From: Mesorhizobium sp.
GTDB lineage: Bacteria > Pseudomonadota > Alphaproteobacteria > Rhizobiales > Rhizobiaceae
Assembly: GCA_004020875.1 (NCBI GenBank)
Contig: SAPZ01000007.1
Span: forward strand, 124,001-188,000
Length of the DNA: 64,000 nucleotides
Direction of reading: 5' to 3'
Positions 7,964-16,517 of this stretch are shown one piece after another. Position 1 is the stretch's first letter; every line of letters begins with the position of its first letter. The translations under genes were made by a program, and so were the position numbers. The notes below the pieces were generated by a model that was not told where the DNA came from, made no database searches, and saw only the letters and a program-made list of their open reading frames with translations.

Positions 7964-9232
7964 ATGGACGCCGCCGACAGAGCCGCGCGGATCGTACGCA
8001 AGGTCGTCGAAACGCTGAAGCCGGGGTTTGCGGTCAGGCTGTGGACCGGCGAGCGGATCGGGCCCGCCAGCGGTCCGGTGCTCGCCATCAACGATCAGGA
8101 CATCGTCTGGCAACTGGTTCGCCGGCCGACCTTCTCGACGCTGGTGGAAATGTGGATTTCCAAGACGGTCGATATCGAAGACGGCACGCTGTTCGATTTC
8201 TATGCCGTGCCGTCGCAAGGCAAGCTCAAGACGAGGCTCAAATCCCTGCCCAAGCTGGCAATCTTGCGCGACCTGCCGATAGTGTTGTTCTCGCGCAAGC
8301 AGATGACGGCGCGCACCGACCTTTCCGGCCGCAGGCCTTTCGTCAGCGGATCGAACAAGGAGGCGATCCAGCACCATTACGACATTTCGAATGATTTCTA
8401 TCGGCTCTTCCTCGATGAGCGCATGGTCTACAGCTGCGGCTATTTCCGGGATTTCGCCAACGGCATCGACCGGGCGCAGGTCGACAAGCTCGATCATATC
8501 TGCCGCAAGCTCAGGCTGAAGCCTGGCGAAAGGCTGCTCGATATCGGCTGCGGCTGGGGCGCGATGCTCATCCATGCGGCGAAGAACTACGGCGTCGTCG
8601 GACACGGCGTCTCGCTCTCGCAAGCCCAGACGGAACTTGCCCGCGAGCGCATCCGGGCCGAAGGGCTGGAGGACCGCATCACCATCGAGATCAAATCCTA
8701 TGCCGAACTCTCCGGCACCTTCGACAAGATCTCGTCGATCGGCATGTTCGAGCATTTGGGTCTTGCCAACCACGCGGCCTACTTCTCGGCCGTCCATCGT
8801 TTGCTGAAGCCTGGCGGCATCTATCTGCACCACGCCATCACCAGGCGCAGCAAGGGCGACATCAGGAAGACGCTGCGCAAGGGGGCGGAATACAAGGCGC
8901 TGATCAAATACATCTTCCCCGGCGGCGAGCTCGACACCATCGGCATGACGCTCGGCAACCTCGAGGCGCACGGCTTCCTCGCCTATGACGTGGAGAACCT
9001 GCGCGAGCATTATGCGCGAACCTGCCGGCTGTGGGCGGAGCGCCTGCAGGCGCGCTTCGACGAGGCGATCGCCGAGGTGGGCGAGCCCAAGGCGCGGCTG
9101 TGGTTGCTCTATCTGACGGGTTGCTCGATCACCTTCGAGCGCGGCTCGGCGCAGATTTTCCAGACCGTCGTCACCAGGCGCGCCCGCGGCCCGAGCGGCC
9201 TGCCGCCGACACGGGCGGACTTGTACCGGTAG
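7964..9232 (+). CDS. Cyclopropane-fatty-acyl-phospholipid synthase family methyltransferase
   Basis: The start is the ATG at 7964, 8 nt after GGGAGG; a GTG two codons earlier overlaps this Shine-Dalgarno. The 422-aa protein has the CFA synthase layout: an N-terminal lipid-binding region, the conserved HHYDISNDFYRLFLDERM segment near residue 138, and a SAM-binding fold with LLDIGCGWGAM near residue 190. The late motif GGIYLHHAITRRS follows. Members transfer a methylene group from SAM to unsaturated acyl chains of phospholipids, or carry out related methylations. It is monocistronic and convergent with the MOSC gene, 10 bp away. Whether it is a true CFA synthase or a related lipid methyltransferase cannot be decided here. 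Confidence 0.85.
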   Translation: MDAADRAARIVRKVVETLKPGFAVRLWTGERIGPASGPVLAINDQDIVWQLVRRPTFSTLVEMWISKTVDIEDGTLFDFYAVPSQGKLKTRLKSLPKLAILRDLPIVLFSRKQMTARTDLSGRRPFVSGSNKEAIQHHYDISNDFYRLFLDERMVYSCGYFRDFANGIDRAQVDKLDHICRKLRLKPGERLLDIGCGWGAMLIHAAKNYGVVGHGVSLSQAQTELARERIRAEGLEDRITIEIKSYAELSGTFDKISSIGMFEHLGLANHAAYFSAVHRLLKPGGIYLHHAITRRSKGDIRKTLRKGAEYKALIKYIFPGGELDTIGMTLGNLEAHGFLAYDVENLREHYARTCRLWAERLQARFDEAIAEVGEPKARLWLLYLTGCSITFERGSAQIFQTVVTRRARGPSGLPPTRADLYR

Positions 9233-9242
9233 ACGGCCCGCT

Positions 9243-10010
9243 TCAGTCCATCAGACGCATCGGAGCGCCGATCCCGATCCGCGCCGGCCGGTCTACGGTG
9301 CAGTAGACGCCGAGATTGTGGGCGTTGTGGCGCACCAGATTGCGCAGGATGCCGGGATCGGTGTCGAAGCCTTCCTGGGCGATGATGGTGAAGCCGCAGC
9401 GGCGGCAGGGTTCGGAGACGGTGAGCTCGAGGTCACCGACGGCGAGCTTCCTGCCGATCCATTCCGTTTCCGGGAAGACGCCTTCGACCGGCGCCATGTC
9501 GACGACGATGTTGGGCCGGAAGCGGCGCGGATCGGGCGTGCCCTCGGGATGCAGCGCCTTCAGTCGCGCCAGCGAGGCGGTCGTGAGCAGATGGATCGGC
9601 GCCTTGGCATAGCGGGCTTCGGTCGGCGGTCCGGCATAGCCGGGCGCCGCGTTCTCAGTACCGAACGGACGGATGGAGGCCTCGAAGCCGAGAAAGCCTG
9701 AAACCGCGCGGTCGCTTTCCGGGTCGGGCGCCGGCAGCCAGCCGCCGCCGGGCACGGCGATTTCGAGCCGCCATTCCTCGCTCATCGGGGCGTTGGTCAA
9801 CCGGGTGCGGATCAGCGGCACCTTGTGCCACCTGGCCTCACGATCAGGGCGGGCGATCTCGCCGTCGGAAGCATCGACCAGTCCGAACAGCCGGTCGCCA
9901 TCGACAGTCGTCGTGCCGACGGAAATGGCATCAAGCCGCTCGCCGGCGAGCGAGCTCGCCGGATAGCGCCAGAGCTGGCTGACGGTGCCGAGGACCGTCT
10001 CGCCGGCCAT
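9243..10010 (-). CDS. MOSC domain-containing protein
   Basis: The 255-aa protein begins with a MOSC N-terminal beta-barrel (VSQLWRYPASSLAGERLDAI) and continues into a MOSC domain with RFRPNIVVD and the cysteine motif SEPCRRCGFT near residue 200. MOSC proteins are sulfur carriers or molybdenum-cofactor-dependent reductases such as mARC/YcbX. The start codon overlaps the acs stop by one base (TGATG), so translational coupling with acs is likely, although no functional link to acetate activation is known. The protein lacks the fused ferredoxin domain of YcbX. Confidence 0.85.
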   Translation of the reverse strand: MAGETVLGTVSQLWRYPASSLAGERLDAISVGTTTVDGDRLFGLVDASDGEIARPDREARWHKVPLIRTRLTNAPMSEEWRLEIAVPGGGWLPAPDPESDRAVSGFLGFEASIRPFGTENAAPGYAGPPTEARYAKAPIHLLTTASLARLKALHPEGTPDPRRFRPNIVVDMAPVEGVFPETEWIGRKLAVGDLELTVSEPCRRCGFTIIAQEGFDTDPGILRNLVRHNAHNLGVYCTVDRPARIGIGAPMRLMD

Positions 10011-11965
10011 CAGCCTTTCTTGTTCTGGCGGTTGACGACGAGGTCGTCGACCACGGCCGGATCGGCTAATGTCGAGGTGTCGCCCAGCGAACCGAAATCG
10101 TCCTCGGCGATCTTGCGCAGGATGCGGCGCATGATCTTGCCGGAACGGGTCTTGGGCAGGCCGGGCGCGAACTGGATCTTGTCCGGCGTGGCGATGGCGC
10201 CGATCTCCTTGCGGACATGGGCGACGAGTTCCTTGCGCAGGTCCTCGCTGCCCGTCTCGCCGGCCATCAGCGTGACGTAGCAGTAGATCCCCTGTCCCTT
10301 GATGTCGTGCGGATAGCCGACGACCGCTGCCTCGGAAACCTTGTCGTGGCTGACCAGCGCCGATTCGACTTCGGCCGTTCCCATGCGGTGGCCGGAGACG
10401 TTGATGACGTCGTCGACGCGGCCGGTGATCCAGTAATAGCCATCGGCGTCACGACGGCAGCCGTCGCCGGTGAAGTACTTGCCCTTGTAGGTCGAGAAAT
10501 AGGTCTGCACGAACCGCTCGTGGTCGCCATAGACGGTGCGCATCTGGCCCGGCCAGGAATCAGTTATGCAGAGATTGCCGTCGGTGGCGCCTTCCAGCAC
10601 CTTGCCTTCGCCGTCGACCAGCTGCGGCTGAACGCCGAAGAAGGGCCGCGTGGCGGAACCGGCCTTCAGGTCCGTGGCGCCGGGCAGCGGCGTGATGAGG
10701 ATGCCGCCGGTCTCGGTCTGCCACCATGTGTCGACGATCGGCACCTTGCCGTTGCCGACGACGTTGAAATACCACTCCCAGGCTTCCGGGTTGATCGGCT
10801 CGCCGACCGACCCAAGAACGCGCAGCGATTTGCGCGAAGTCTTCTTCACATGGCTGTCGCCTGCGCCCATCAGGGCGCGCAGCGCCGTCGGCGCGGTGTA
10901 GAAGATGTTGACCTTGTGCTTGTCGATGACCTCCCAGAAGCGCGCCTGGGAGGGGTAGTTGGGCACGCCCTCGAACATCAGCGTGGTGGCGCCGTTGGCC
11001 AGAGGCCCGTAGACGATATAGCTGTGGCCGGTCACCCAGCCGACATCGGCCGTGCACCAGTAGACGTCGCCGTCATGGTAGTCGAAGACATATTGATGCG
11101 TCATCGAGACGTAGACGAGATAGCCGGCGGTGGTGTGCAGAACGCCCTTCGGCTTGCCGGTCGAGCCGGAGGTGTAGAGGATGAAGAGTGGATCCTCGGC
11201 CTTCATCTTCTCCGGCTTGCACTCAGCCTTCACCGAAGCGATCTCGTCATGGTACCAGACGTCGCGACCGGGAGCCCAGCCGACCTTGCCGCCGGTGCGG
11301 CGCACGACCACGACCTTGTTGACCTTCACGGAGTTCCTGGCGGCGATGTCGATCGCCTTGTCGGCATTGTCCTTCAGCGGAATGGTCTTGCCGCCGCGCA
11401 GGCCCTCATCGGCGGTGATGAGGAAGGTCGATTCGCAGTCGACGATGCGACCGGCGAGCGCGTCCGGCGAGAAGCCGCCAAAGACGATCGAGTGGATGGC
11501 GCCGATGCGGGTGCAAGCAAGCATCGCATAGGCCGCCTCCGGGATCATCGGCATGTAGATGGTGACGCGATCGCCCTTCTTGACGCCGTGCTTCTTCATC
11601 ACATTGGCGAGCCGGCACACATGTTCGTAAAGCTCGTTGTAGGTGATCTTCCTGTCGTCGTAAGGATTGTCGCCTTCCCAGATGATGGCGGTCTGCTTGC
11701 CGCGCTTCTTCAGATGCCGGTCGATGCAGTTGTAGGAGACGTTGGTCTGGCCGTCCTCGAACCACTTGATCGAGACTTTGCCGTCGAACGAGGTGTTCTT
11801 GACCTTGGTGAACGGCTTGAACCAGTCGATGCGCTTGCCGTGCTTGCCCCAGAACTTGTCCGGGTTCTTCACGCTGTCGGCATACCATTTGAGGTAGGTA
11901 TCGTTGTCGATCAACGCGTTCTTCTTCCACGCCGGCTGGACGCGGTGGACATGCACATCGGACAT
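10010..11965 (-). CDS. acs: Acetyl-CoA synthetase (acetate-CoA ligase, AMP-forming)
   Basis: Starting at the ATG at 11965, preceded by GGGAGGAAAGC, gives a 651-aa protein, the standard Acs length; the frame is open 27 codons further upstream without support. It has the AMP-binding P-loop [11 protein letters not shown] near residue 263, the hinge region [15 protein letters not shown] and the C-terminal TRSGKIMRR motif, whose lysine (about residue 609) is the catalytic residue regulated by acetylation in this family. Acs converts acetate, ATP and CoA to acetyl-CoA, AMP and pyrophosphate. It is cotranscribed with the MOSC gene. Confidence 0.97.
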   Translation of the reverse strand: MSDVHVHRVQPAWKKNALIDNDTYLKWYADSVKNPDKFWGKHGKRIDWFKPFTKVKNTSFDGKVSIKWFEDGQTNVSYNCIDRHLKKRGKQTAIIWEGDNPYDDRKITYNELYEHVCRLANVMKKHGVKKGDRVTIYMPMIPEAAYAMLACTRIGAIHSIVFGGFSPDALAGRIVDCESTFLITADEGLRGGKTIPLKDNADKAIDIAARNSVKVNKVVVVRRTGGKVGWAPGRDVWYHDEIASVKAECKPEKMKAEDPLFILYTSGSTGKPKGVLHTTAGYLVYVSMTHQYVFDYHDGDVYWCTADVGWVTGHSYIVYGPLANGATTLMFEGVPNYPSQARFWEVIDKHKVNIFYTAPTALRALMGAGDSHVKKTSRKSLRVLGSVGEPINPEAWEWYFNVVGNGKVPIVDTWWQTETGGILITPLPGATDLKAGSATRPFFGVQPQLVDGEGKVLEGATDGNLCITDSWPGQMRTVYGDHERFVQTYFSTYKGKYFTGDGCRRDADGYYWITGRVDDVINVSGHRMGTAEVESALVSHDKVSEAAVVGYPHDIKGQGIYCYVTLMAGETGSEDLRKELVAHVRKEIGAIATPDKIQFAPGLPKTRSGKIMRRILRKIAEDDFGSLGDTSTLADPAVVDDLVVNRQNKKG

Positions 11966-12268
11966 TTCTTGCTTTCCTCCCAAACCACTCCACCGGCTTG
12001 CGCCGCCAGCGGCATCGCGGCGAACCGGCCGCGAATTCGCGGGCATTATTAACAGTTCCGCCGTGACGGCAATATTAGACGTTGGATTCGCGCGGCGGGA
12101 TGACGCAGGGTCATGCGCCCAGGGCTATTAGCACTCCCGCTTGGTGGCTGCTAACCGCCTGTTTTAATGAGGAAAATTTTTATGGACCTCGCAAAAAGCC
12201 ATAGACAGTTAAGCAACCGTGCGCACAATTCGGCGTTGGGAGGAAGGAGAATCAACCAGGGAAACGCA
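11966..12268. other. Divergent intergenic region between acs and usg
   Basis: This 303-bp region holds the control sequences of two divergent genes. The stretch at 12150-12190 is AT-rich (around GAGGAAAATTTTTATGG) and a probable promoter or leader for usg. An in-frame extension of usg starting at 12167 has no conserved sequence. No other ORF or structured RNA was recognised. Confidence 0.4.
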
Positions 12269-12541
12269 ATGCGCGACAATTCCGAAATGGACCTGATGCT
12301 CAGGGGATATGGGCTGACCACGGCCAAGATCCTTTACCACTACCCGGACCACCCGCACCTGCTGCAAAGCTTCGTCTGGCAGGATTACGATATAGCGCCG
12401 CAATTCCCGGTGCTGATCCGCTTCATCGAGTTCTGGAAGACCAAGCTCGACGGACCGCTGCATTCGGTGACGTATACGCACCACAAGCTGATCGCGCCGA
12501 ATGAGTGGCGGAAGGTGGATGGGGAGTTTCTGGTGCACTGA
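12269..12541 (+). CDS. usg: Usg-like family protein
   Basis: The 90-aa protein matches the Usg family, found almost only in alphaproteobacteria. Its hallmarks are LRGYGLTTAKILYHYPDHP, LLQSFVWQDYDIAPQFPVL and a histidine-rich YTHHKLIAPNEWRKVDGEF. The start at 12269 is favoured because conservation begins with the MDLMLRGYGLTT segment; the start at 12167 would add 34 unrelated residues. The function is unknown. It is monocistronic and convergent with the aldo/keto reductase gene, with a perfect hairpin between them. Confidence 0.9.
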   Translation: MRDNSEMDLMLRGYGLTTAKILYHYPDHPHLLQSFVWQDYDIAPQFPVLIRFIEFWKTKLDGPLHSVTYTHHKLIAPNEWRKVDGEFLVH

Positions 12542-12556
12542 GCGGCGGTACAGCTG

Positions 12557-12579
12557 ATCTCCCCCGCAAGGGGGGAGAT
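12557..12579. terminator. Hairpin between convergent usg and aldo/keto reductase genes
   Basis: ATCTCCCCC and GGGGGAGAT form a perfect 9-bp stem with a GCAAG loop. It matches the end arms of the larger repeats at 52156-52328 and 54008-54315, so it is a minimal repeat copy that probably also terminates transcription from both sides. Confidence 0.65.
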
Positions 12580-12600
12580 TGGCAGCTTCAACGCCGGCAC

Positions 12601-13635
12601 TCAAACCGCCGGTGGGTTCAGCCGGGCGAAGCCCTCCTGGCGGCGATAGGGAAAGTACGGATAGGGCGCAGTCACCGCGCTCGCTTCGTCCAGCGCCTTG
12701 ATCTGCTCCGGCGTCAATGTCCAGCCGACGGCGCCGAGGTTCTGGCGGAGCTGCTCTTCGTTGCGCGCGCCGATGATCACCGACGACACGGTCGGCCGCT
12801 GCAGGAGCCAGTTGATGGCGACCTGCGGCACGGTCTTGCCGGTCTCGGCCGCGACCGCTTCCAGCGCGTCGACCACCTTGAAGAGAAGCTCGTCCTCGAC
12901 GGGGGGGCCGAAATCGGCGGTGCCGTGCAGCCGGCTTTTTTCCGGGAAGGGCTGGCCGCGGCGGATCTTGCCGGTCAGCCGGCCCCAGCCGAGCGGGCTC
13001 CACACCAGGGCGCCGACGCCCTGGTCTAGGCCGAGCGGCATCAGCTCCCACTCATAGTCGCGGCCGACCAGCGAATAATAGACCTGATGCGCGACGTAAC
13101 GCGGGTAGCCGTGTTTGTCGGCCAGGCCGAGCGACTTCATCACCTGCCAGCCGGAAAAGTTGGAGATGCCGACATAGCGCAGCCTGCCGGAGCGCACGAG
13201 GTCGTCCAGCGCCGACAGCACTTCCTCGATCGGTGTCGAGGCGTCGAAGGCATGGAGCTGCAAAAGGTCGATATAGTCGGTGCCGAGACGCTTCAGCGCC
13301 GCGTCGACGGAGCGGATCAAGCGCGAGCGCGACGAGCCCCAGTCGGCCGGACCGTCGCCCATCGGCAGCGAAGTCTTGGTCGAGATCAGCACAGCGTCGC
13401 GGCGGCCCCTGATCGCCTCGCCAAGCACCTCCTCCGAGGCGCCGTTCGAATAGACATCGGCCGTGTCGAACAGGTTGACGCCAGCCTCCAGGCAGATATC
13501 GACCAGGCGGCGCGCTTCCTGCGCGTCACTGTTGCCCCAATGGCCGAACAGCGGGCCGGAGCCGCCAAAAGTTCCGGCGCCGAAGGAAAGAGCCGGCACT
13601 TTCAGGCCGGAAGCGCCGAGAGGTCGATAATCCAT
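12601..13635 (-). CDS. Aldo/keto reductase
   Basis: The 344-aa TIM-barrel protein shows the catalytic tetrad regions of the aldo/keto reductase superfamily: Asp and Tyr in FDTADVYSNGASEEVLG, Lys in VLISTKTS and His in LLQLHAFD. The NADPH-binding C-terminal end is present (SSVIIGARNEEQLRQNLGA). Such enzymes reduce carbonyl compounds or act on sugars with NADPH. It lies 36 bp downstream of the MFS exporter gene on the same strand, so the two probably form an operon next to the divergent LysR gene. Substrate unknown. Confidence 0.9.
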   Translation of the reverse strand: MDYRPLGASGLKVPALSFGAGTFGGSGPLFGHWGNSDAQEARRLVDICLEAGVNLFDTADVYSNGASEEVLGEAIRGRRDAVLISTKTSLPMGDGPADWGSSRSRLIRSVDAALKRLGTDYIDLLQLHAFDASTPIEEVLSALDDLVRSGRLRYVGISNFSGWQVMKSLGLADKHGYPRYVAHQVYYSLVGRDYEWELMPLGLDQGVGALVWSPLGWGRLTGKIRRGQPFPEKSRLHGTADFGPPVEDELLFKVVDALEAVAAETGKTVPQVAINWLLQRPTVSSVIIGARNEEQLRQNLGAVGWTLTPEQIKALDEASAVTAPYPYFPYRRQEGFARLNPPAV

Positions 13636-13671
13636 TTTTTTCTCCTGATTGGATGTCGAAGGGGTCAGCGC

Positions 13672-14859
13672 TCAACACTGCGCCGTGACCGGCTTGCCGA
13701 TCGCGCTGCTATGTTCGAGGCGCATCGCGGCGAACACCACGCCCAGCGCGGCGATCGGCACCAGGCCGGCGACGAGGGGGACGGCGCCGAGGCCGGGGCC
13801 GTGGTCGATGACGAAGCCGCCGAGCCAGGCGCCGATGGCGTTGCCTAGATTGAAGGCGGCGATGTTGAAGGAGGAGGCCAGGCCCTGGCCGGCACCCTTG
13901 GCCTTCTCCAGCACCCACATCTGCAGCGGCGCGACAGTGGCGAAGGCGGCAGCACCCAGCAGGCCCACGGCAATGATCGCTGTGATCGGCTGATGGATCG
14001 CCGCGGTCATGACGAACAGCACCCCCGACAGCGCGACCAGCGTGCCGACGACGGTCGGCACCAGGTGGCGGTCGGCGAGGCGTCCGCCAAGCAGGTTGCC
14101 CGCTACCAGGCCGCCGCCGAAGACGAGCAGGATCGGCGAGACGGCTGCCTCGGAAAAGCCAGTGACGCGAGTGAGGATCGGCGCCAGATAGGTGAAGGCG
14201 GCGAAGACGCCGACCCAGCTCAGCACGGTGGTGAGAAGGCCGAGCAGCACCGGCCGGCGGCCGAGCACTGCGAGCGTGCCTTCGGAGCTTTCCTCTTCGT
14301 CCGCTGCTGCCGGTTCGTCGCGCGGCACCAGCAGTGCGATCACCGCAAAGGCAACGACGCCGACCAGCGTGACGGCGAGGAAGGTCGAACGCCAGCCATA
14401 GGCCTGGCCGAGCCAAGTGCCGAAGGGCACGCCGAGGATGTTGGCGACGGTGAGGCCGGTGAACATCAACGCGATGGCCGAGGCCTTCCGGTTGGGCGCG
14501 ACCAAGCTGGTGGCGACGACGGAACCGACGCCGAAGAAGGAGGCGTGGGCGAAGGCGGTCAGCACACGCGCCGCCATAAGCGTCCAGTAGTCAGGCGCCA
14601 GCGCACAGGCGAGGTTGCCGACGGTAAAGACCACCATCAGCGCAAGCAGCAAGGTCTTGCGCGGCAGGCGGCCGGTCAAGGCTCCAAGCAGCGGCGCGCC
14701 GACGACGACACCCAGCGCGTAGCCGGAAATGAGCAGGCCGGCTGCCGAGATCGAGACGCCGAGATCGGCGCTGACATCGAGCAGCAGGCCCATGATGACG
14801 AATTCGGTGACACCGATGCCGAAGGCGCCGGCGGTGAGGGCATAGAGAGCAAGAGGCAT
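13672..14859 (-). CDS. MFS transporter (DHA1-type, AraJ-like efflux)
   Basis: From the ATG at 14859 the protein is 395 aa with about 12 hydrophobic segments. It opens with LALYALTAGAFGIGVTEFVI, typical of the AraJ/YdhP-like drug:H+ antiporter branch, and has the loop 2-3 motif GALTGRLPRKTLLLAL. The longer frame starting at 14946 runs through a dispersed palindromic repeat and is rejected. It is divergent from a LysR-type regulator, the usual layout for regulated exporters, and followed by an aldo/keto reductase gene. The exported compound is unknown. Confidence 0.9.
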   Translation of the reverse strand: MPLALYALTAGAFGIGVTEFVIMGLLLDVSADLGVSISAAGLLISGYALGVVVGAPLLGALTGRLPRKTLLLALMVVFTVGNLACALAPDYWTLMAARVLTAFAHASFFGVGSVVATSLVAPNRKASAIALMFTGLTVANILGVPFGTWLGQAYGWRSTFLAVTLVGVVAFAVIALLVPRDEPAAADEEESSEGTLAVLGRRPVLLGLLTTVLSWVGVFAAFTYLAPILTRVTGFSEAAVSPILLVFGGGLVAGNLLGGRLADRHLVPTVVGTLVALSGVLFVMTAAIHQPITAIIAVGLLGAAAFATVAPLQMWVLEKAKGAGQGLASSFNIAAFNLGNAIGAWLGGFVIDHGPGLGAVPLVAGLVPIAALGVVFAAMRLEHSSAIGKPVTAQC

Positions 14860-14917
14860 GGCAGGATCCGTTCGGTGCTGAAGGACGCTCAAGTCCCGCG
14901 CCCCCTGTTTGTTGGAG

Positions 14918-14960
14918 CATGATCTTTTCCGAAAACCGGTTCCCACTTTTCGGGATCATG
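14918..14960. repeat. Rhizobial dispersed palindrome
   Basis: CATGATC and GATCATG ends enclose the inverted arms TTTTCCGAAAA and CTTTTCGGG around an ACCGGTT centre. This class of short palindrome is widespread in Mesorhizobium-like intergenic regions. It lies in the MFS-LysR divergent region, and its hairpin could affect the leader of the exporter gene. Confidence 0.75.
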
Positions 14961-15039
14961 CATCGACCGGAAGATCGTGATGCCTCGAGCTGTGAACCAG
15001 CCTTGCACCAGGCATATTTTCTGTGAAATAGATTCACGA

Positions 15040-15597
15040 ATGGCGAGGCCCGAAATCAACCGCTCCGGCGAGATCGAAGTGTTCGTCCGCGTCGTCGAGG
15101 CAGGTAGCTTCTCGGCGGCAGCGCGGGCGTTGCGCATGACGCCCTCGGCCGTGAGCAAGCTGATCGCGCGGCTGGAGGCACGGCTCGGCGCGCGGCTGGT
15201 CAGCCGCTCGACACGCAAGCTGCAACTGACGCCCGAGGGAACCAGCTTTTACGATAGCAGCTTGCGTATCCTTGCCGATCTCGATGCGGCGGAACGCGAA
15301 GCGGCAGCGGGCGCCCAGCCGCGCGGCAGGCTCAGGGTCAACTCCTATGTGCCCTTCGGCCAGCACCGGCTGATGGAATTGCTGCCGCGTTTCCTGGAGC
15401 GATATCCCGAAATCTCGGTCGAAGCGGTGCTGACCGACAATGTCATCAACCTGTTGCAGGAGCGGGCCGATGTCGCCATACGCGCCGGACCGCTCAGCGA
15501 GTCACGCCTGGTGGCGCGCAAGCTCGGCCAGAGCCGGATGGTGGTGGTCGCGGCCCCCGCCTATCTCGAAGCGCGCGGCACGCCGCGGACCGCTTGA
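15040..15597 (+). pseudogene. LysR-family transcriptional regulator, 3'-truncated
   Basis: The ATG at 15040 begins a normal LysR N-terminus: an HTH (FVRVVEAGSFSAAARALRMT followed by PSAVSKLIARLEARLG) and a partial substrate-binding domain (PRGRLRVNSYVPFG, ADVAIRAGPLSES). The frame ends abruptly after YLEARGTPRTA at 185 aa, whereas LysR proteins are about 300 aa. The sequence from about 15592 belongs to a transposase on the opposite strand, so the 3' half of the effector domain has been replaced. DNA binding may persist, but normal ligand response is unlikely. It would have regulated the divergent MFS-aldo/keto reductase unit. Confidence 0.85.
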
Positions 15598-16363
15598 AGA
15601 CCGAGAACACGTTTTCAATGGTGTTCGTGTGGACATCGCCGCGAGCGTATTCCTTTGCCGAATGCTTCACGGTGTCATGCTTGGTGAACTCTAGGCCGGT
15701 GATCGGGTAGAGGTTGCTTTCGTCGGTATAGAGCGTCGATTTGCGGTCGGCGTTGCGGACCAGAACGTCGCGAACTTCGGCCTTGTTGGCGTGCTGGACA
15801 TGGAACATGCGCGACTTGCCGCCGCGCTCGACCAGACCGACGATTGCGATCTTCATCGGCTTCTTGCGCTTCAGGTAGGGACGGCCCTTGCGGTGCGGCG
15901 AAACATAGCCGTCTTCGCGGCGGCCGAAATATGTTTCGTCGGCTTCCACGGTCTTGCCTTCGCCACCAATAGGACCAGACGATTTAACGTCTTCCTTCAT
16001 GGCCTCACGAATGCGATGCGCCATGAACCATGCGGTCTTGTAGGTGACGCCAAGCATGCGGTGTAGCTGGTGCGCCGACATGCCTTTCTTCGAAGCGGCC
16101 ATAAGGTGAGACGCCAGCACCCACTTGTTGAGCGGGATTTTGGAGCGTTCGAACACGGTGCCGACCGTCACGGTAAAGGGCTGGCGGCATTCGTTGCACT
16201 TGTAGAGTCCCGGTCGAGTGGACTTGCCCTGAAGCTTCACAATGCGGTCGGGATTAGCGTTCCCACAGTGCGGGCAGAACGGACCATGCGGCCAATGGAT
16301 GGCTTCCAGATGCTCGCGAGCCTTGTCGGCGTTGGTGTAGATTTCGCTGGTGAGATTGAGCAT
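15494..16363 (-). pseudogene. IS1595-family (ISXO2-like) transposase, C-terminally truncated
   Basis: The 289-aa frame begins with a zinc-ribbon (CPHCG and CNECRQPF, residues about 30-60) and an ISXO2-like DDE domain: ADETYFGR for the first Asp, YTDESNLYP for the second, and HTNTIENVFSVFKR for the third motif. Right after FKR, at about 15592, the reading continues as antisense LysR codons (SAACRALRDRRG), so the native C-terminus and the far end of the element are lost. The enzyme is probably inactive. A possible promoter (TTGACG about 50 bp upstream of the ATG) precedes it. Confidence 0.85.
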
Positions 16364-16470
16364 GTCCGTAACTCCTTGGATTCACTATCGCAAATCCGCT
16401 GTAGTACGTCAAGTATATAATTGGGAATAAATTCCTTCTGACTCTGCTTGACTCTTCCGGCACCCTCTGG
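15592..16470 (-). mobile_element. Remnant of an IS1595-family insertion sequence
   Basis: The element covers the truncated transposase and its upstream flank. Its left boundary is the junction with the LysR gene. Its right end is uncertain: the GGTGCCGG-like sequence (minus strand) at about 16456-16463 is a candidate terminal repeat but has no partner left to compare with. No target-site duplication can be seen because one end is missing. The remnant abuts the imuA control region. Confidence 0.6.
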
Positions 16471-16479
16471 AATCTATAA

Positions 16480-16494
16480 GAACATAACAGGAAC
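16480..16494 (+). promoter_or_regulatory. LexA (SOS) box upstream of imuA
   Basis: GAACATAACAGGAAC is a direct repeat GAAC-N7-GAAC, the known LexA-binding consensus of rhizobia and other alphaproteobacteria (GTTC-N7-GTTC or its complement). It ends 23 bp before the imuA start, a typical position for SOS control of the imuA-imuB-dnaE2 cassette. Confidence 0.85.
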
Positions 16495-16517
16495 AATTGC
16501 TGCCGGAAGTGGACGTC

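Noticed and set aside
10217..12052. Plus-strand 611-aa ORF opposite acs
   Set aside because: Acs motifs are unmistakable on the minus strand. The opposing ORF is a long shadow arising from high GC and strong codon bias.
12167..12268. N-terminal extension of Usg
   Set aside because: The extra 34 codons have no conserved sequence and the family begins near the MRDNSEMDLM start.
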